The translations under genes were made by a program, and so were the position numbers. The notes under the pieces were generated by a model. It worked only from the letters and a program-made list of their open reading frames with translations. It had not been told where the DNA came from and made no database searches. This document shows, in pieces, positions 35,060-35,156 of a stretch of DNA of 35,156 nt (positions are counted from its first letter, which is position 1; each line of letters opens with the position of its first letter). This DNA is from Alginatibacterium sediminis (lineage in GTDB: Bacteria > Pseudomonadota > Gammaproteobacteria > Enterobacterales > Celerinatantimonadaceae): NCBI RefSeq assembly GCF_003610775.1, contig NZ_RAQO01000011.1:1-35156 (forward strand). Reading direction: 5' to 3'.

Positions 35060-35156
35060 TCAATCTAGCCGAATAAAATCGGCAATCTCATCTTCAAAAA
35101 TTTTGTCGTTAGACCCGCTAGCGACTGCAACTTTTTTCTCGACCATGATGATTTTC
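35060..35156 (-). CDS. Unidentified gene, C-terminal end only
   Basis: On the minus strand an open frame enters from the window edge and ends at TGA (35062-35060). The 31 visible residues begin KIIMVEKKVAVASGSNDKIF and end DEIADFIRLD. Mixed charged and hydrophobic composition suggests real coding sequence. An internal ATG would give only 28 codons, so a longer gene extending outside the window is more likely. I do not recognise the family. It lies on the same strand as the patatin gene, about 290 bp upstream. Confidence 0.4.
   Translation of the reverse strand, partial: KIIMVEKKVAVASGSNDKIFEDEIADFIRLD

Overview
The window reads as chromosomal DNA of a Gram-negative, probably marine gammaproteobacterium. 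It has an outer-membrane lipoprotein sorting gene (lolB), a KDO synthesis gene (kdsA), the classical order lolB-ispE-prs-rplY-pth-ychF, a divergent hemA-prfA-prmC-sirB1-kdsA block, a metT-leuW-gln type tRNA operon and an enterobacterial-type rbsDACBKR operon. The long Ctc-type L25, SecDF without YajC and a chromosomal Qnr homologue suggest an Alteromonadales, Vibrionales or Oceanospirillales relative. The sequence alone does not fix the genus.

Layout. 1-763: tRNA operon on the minus strand (Met-CAU, Leu-UAG, Gln-UUG, a tandem array of three decaying 87-bp units carrying the 3' end of tRNA-Gln, then a second Gln-UUG), driven by a strong promoter with a GC-rich discriminator. 851-4032: minus strand, a periplasmic amino-acid binding protein, a HisC-type aminotransferase and a LacI-family regulator, with a LacI-type dyad in front of hisC. 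4115-9086: minus-strand housekeeping genes (ychF, pth, rplY; prs, ispE, lolB). 9224-15152: plus-strand hemA, prfA, prmC, sirB1, kdsA, nlpI. About 800 bp without a convincing gene then precedes aceA (15949-17256).

17367-24137 is a mixed region: acpH; a MocR regulator divergent from a LysE-type exporter across a perfect 16-bp palindrome; a two-gene operon in which a Qnr-type pentapeptide protein abuts a small NifW-like protein ending in CxxCxxC; a LysR regulator; a DedA protein; and a ChaA-type antiporter. 24383-27120 holds secF and secD. 27679-33659 is the complete ribose operon rbsDACBKR with a recognisable CRP site and a perfect 20-bp RbsR operator. A patatin-like phospholipase and the tail of an unidentified gene close the window.

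How the genes work together. The rbs genes import ribose (RbsACB), interconvert its ring forms (RbsD), phosphorylate it (RbsK) and repress the operon (RbsR). Prs uses the resulting ribose-5-phosphate to make PRPP. HemA consumes glutamyl-tRNA; PrfA and PrmC form a translation-termination pair; RplY, Pth and YchF form a translation-related group. The items most worth follow-up are the tRNA-Gln fragment array, the qnr/NifW-like operon and the operator structure between mocR and lysE.
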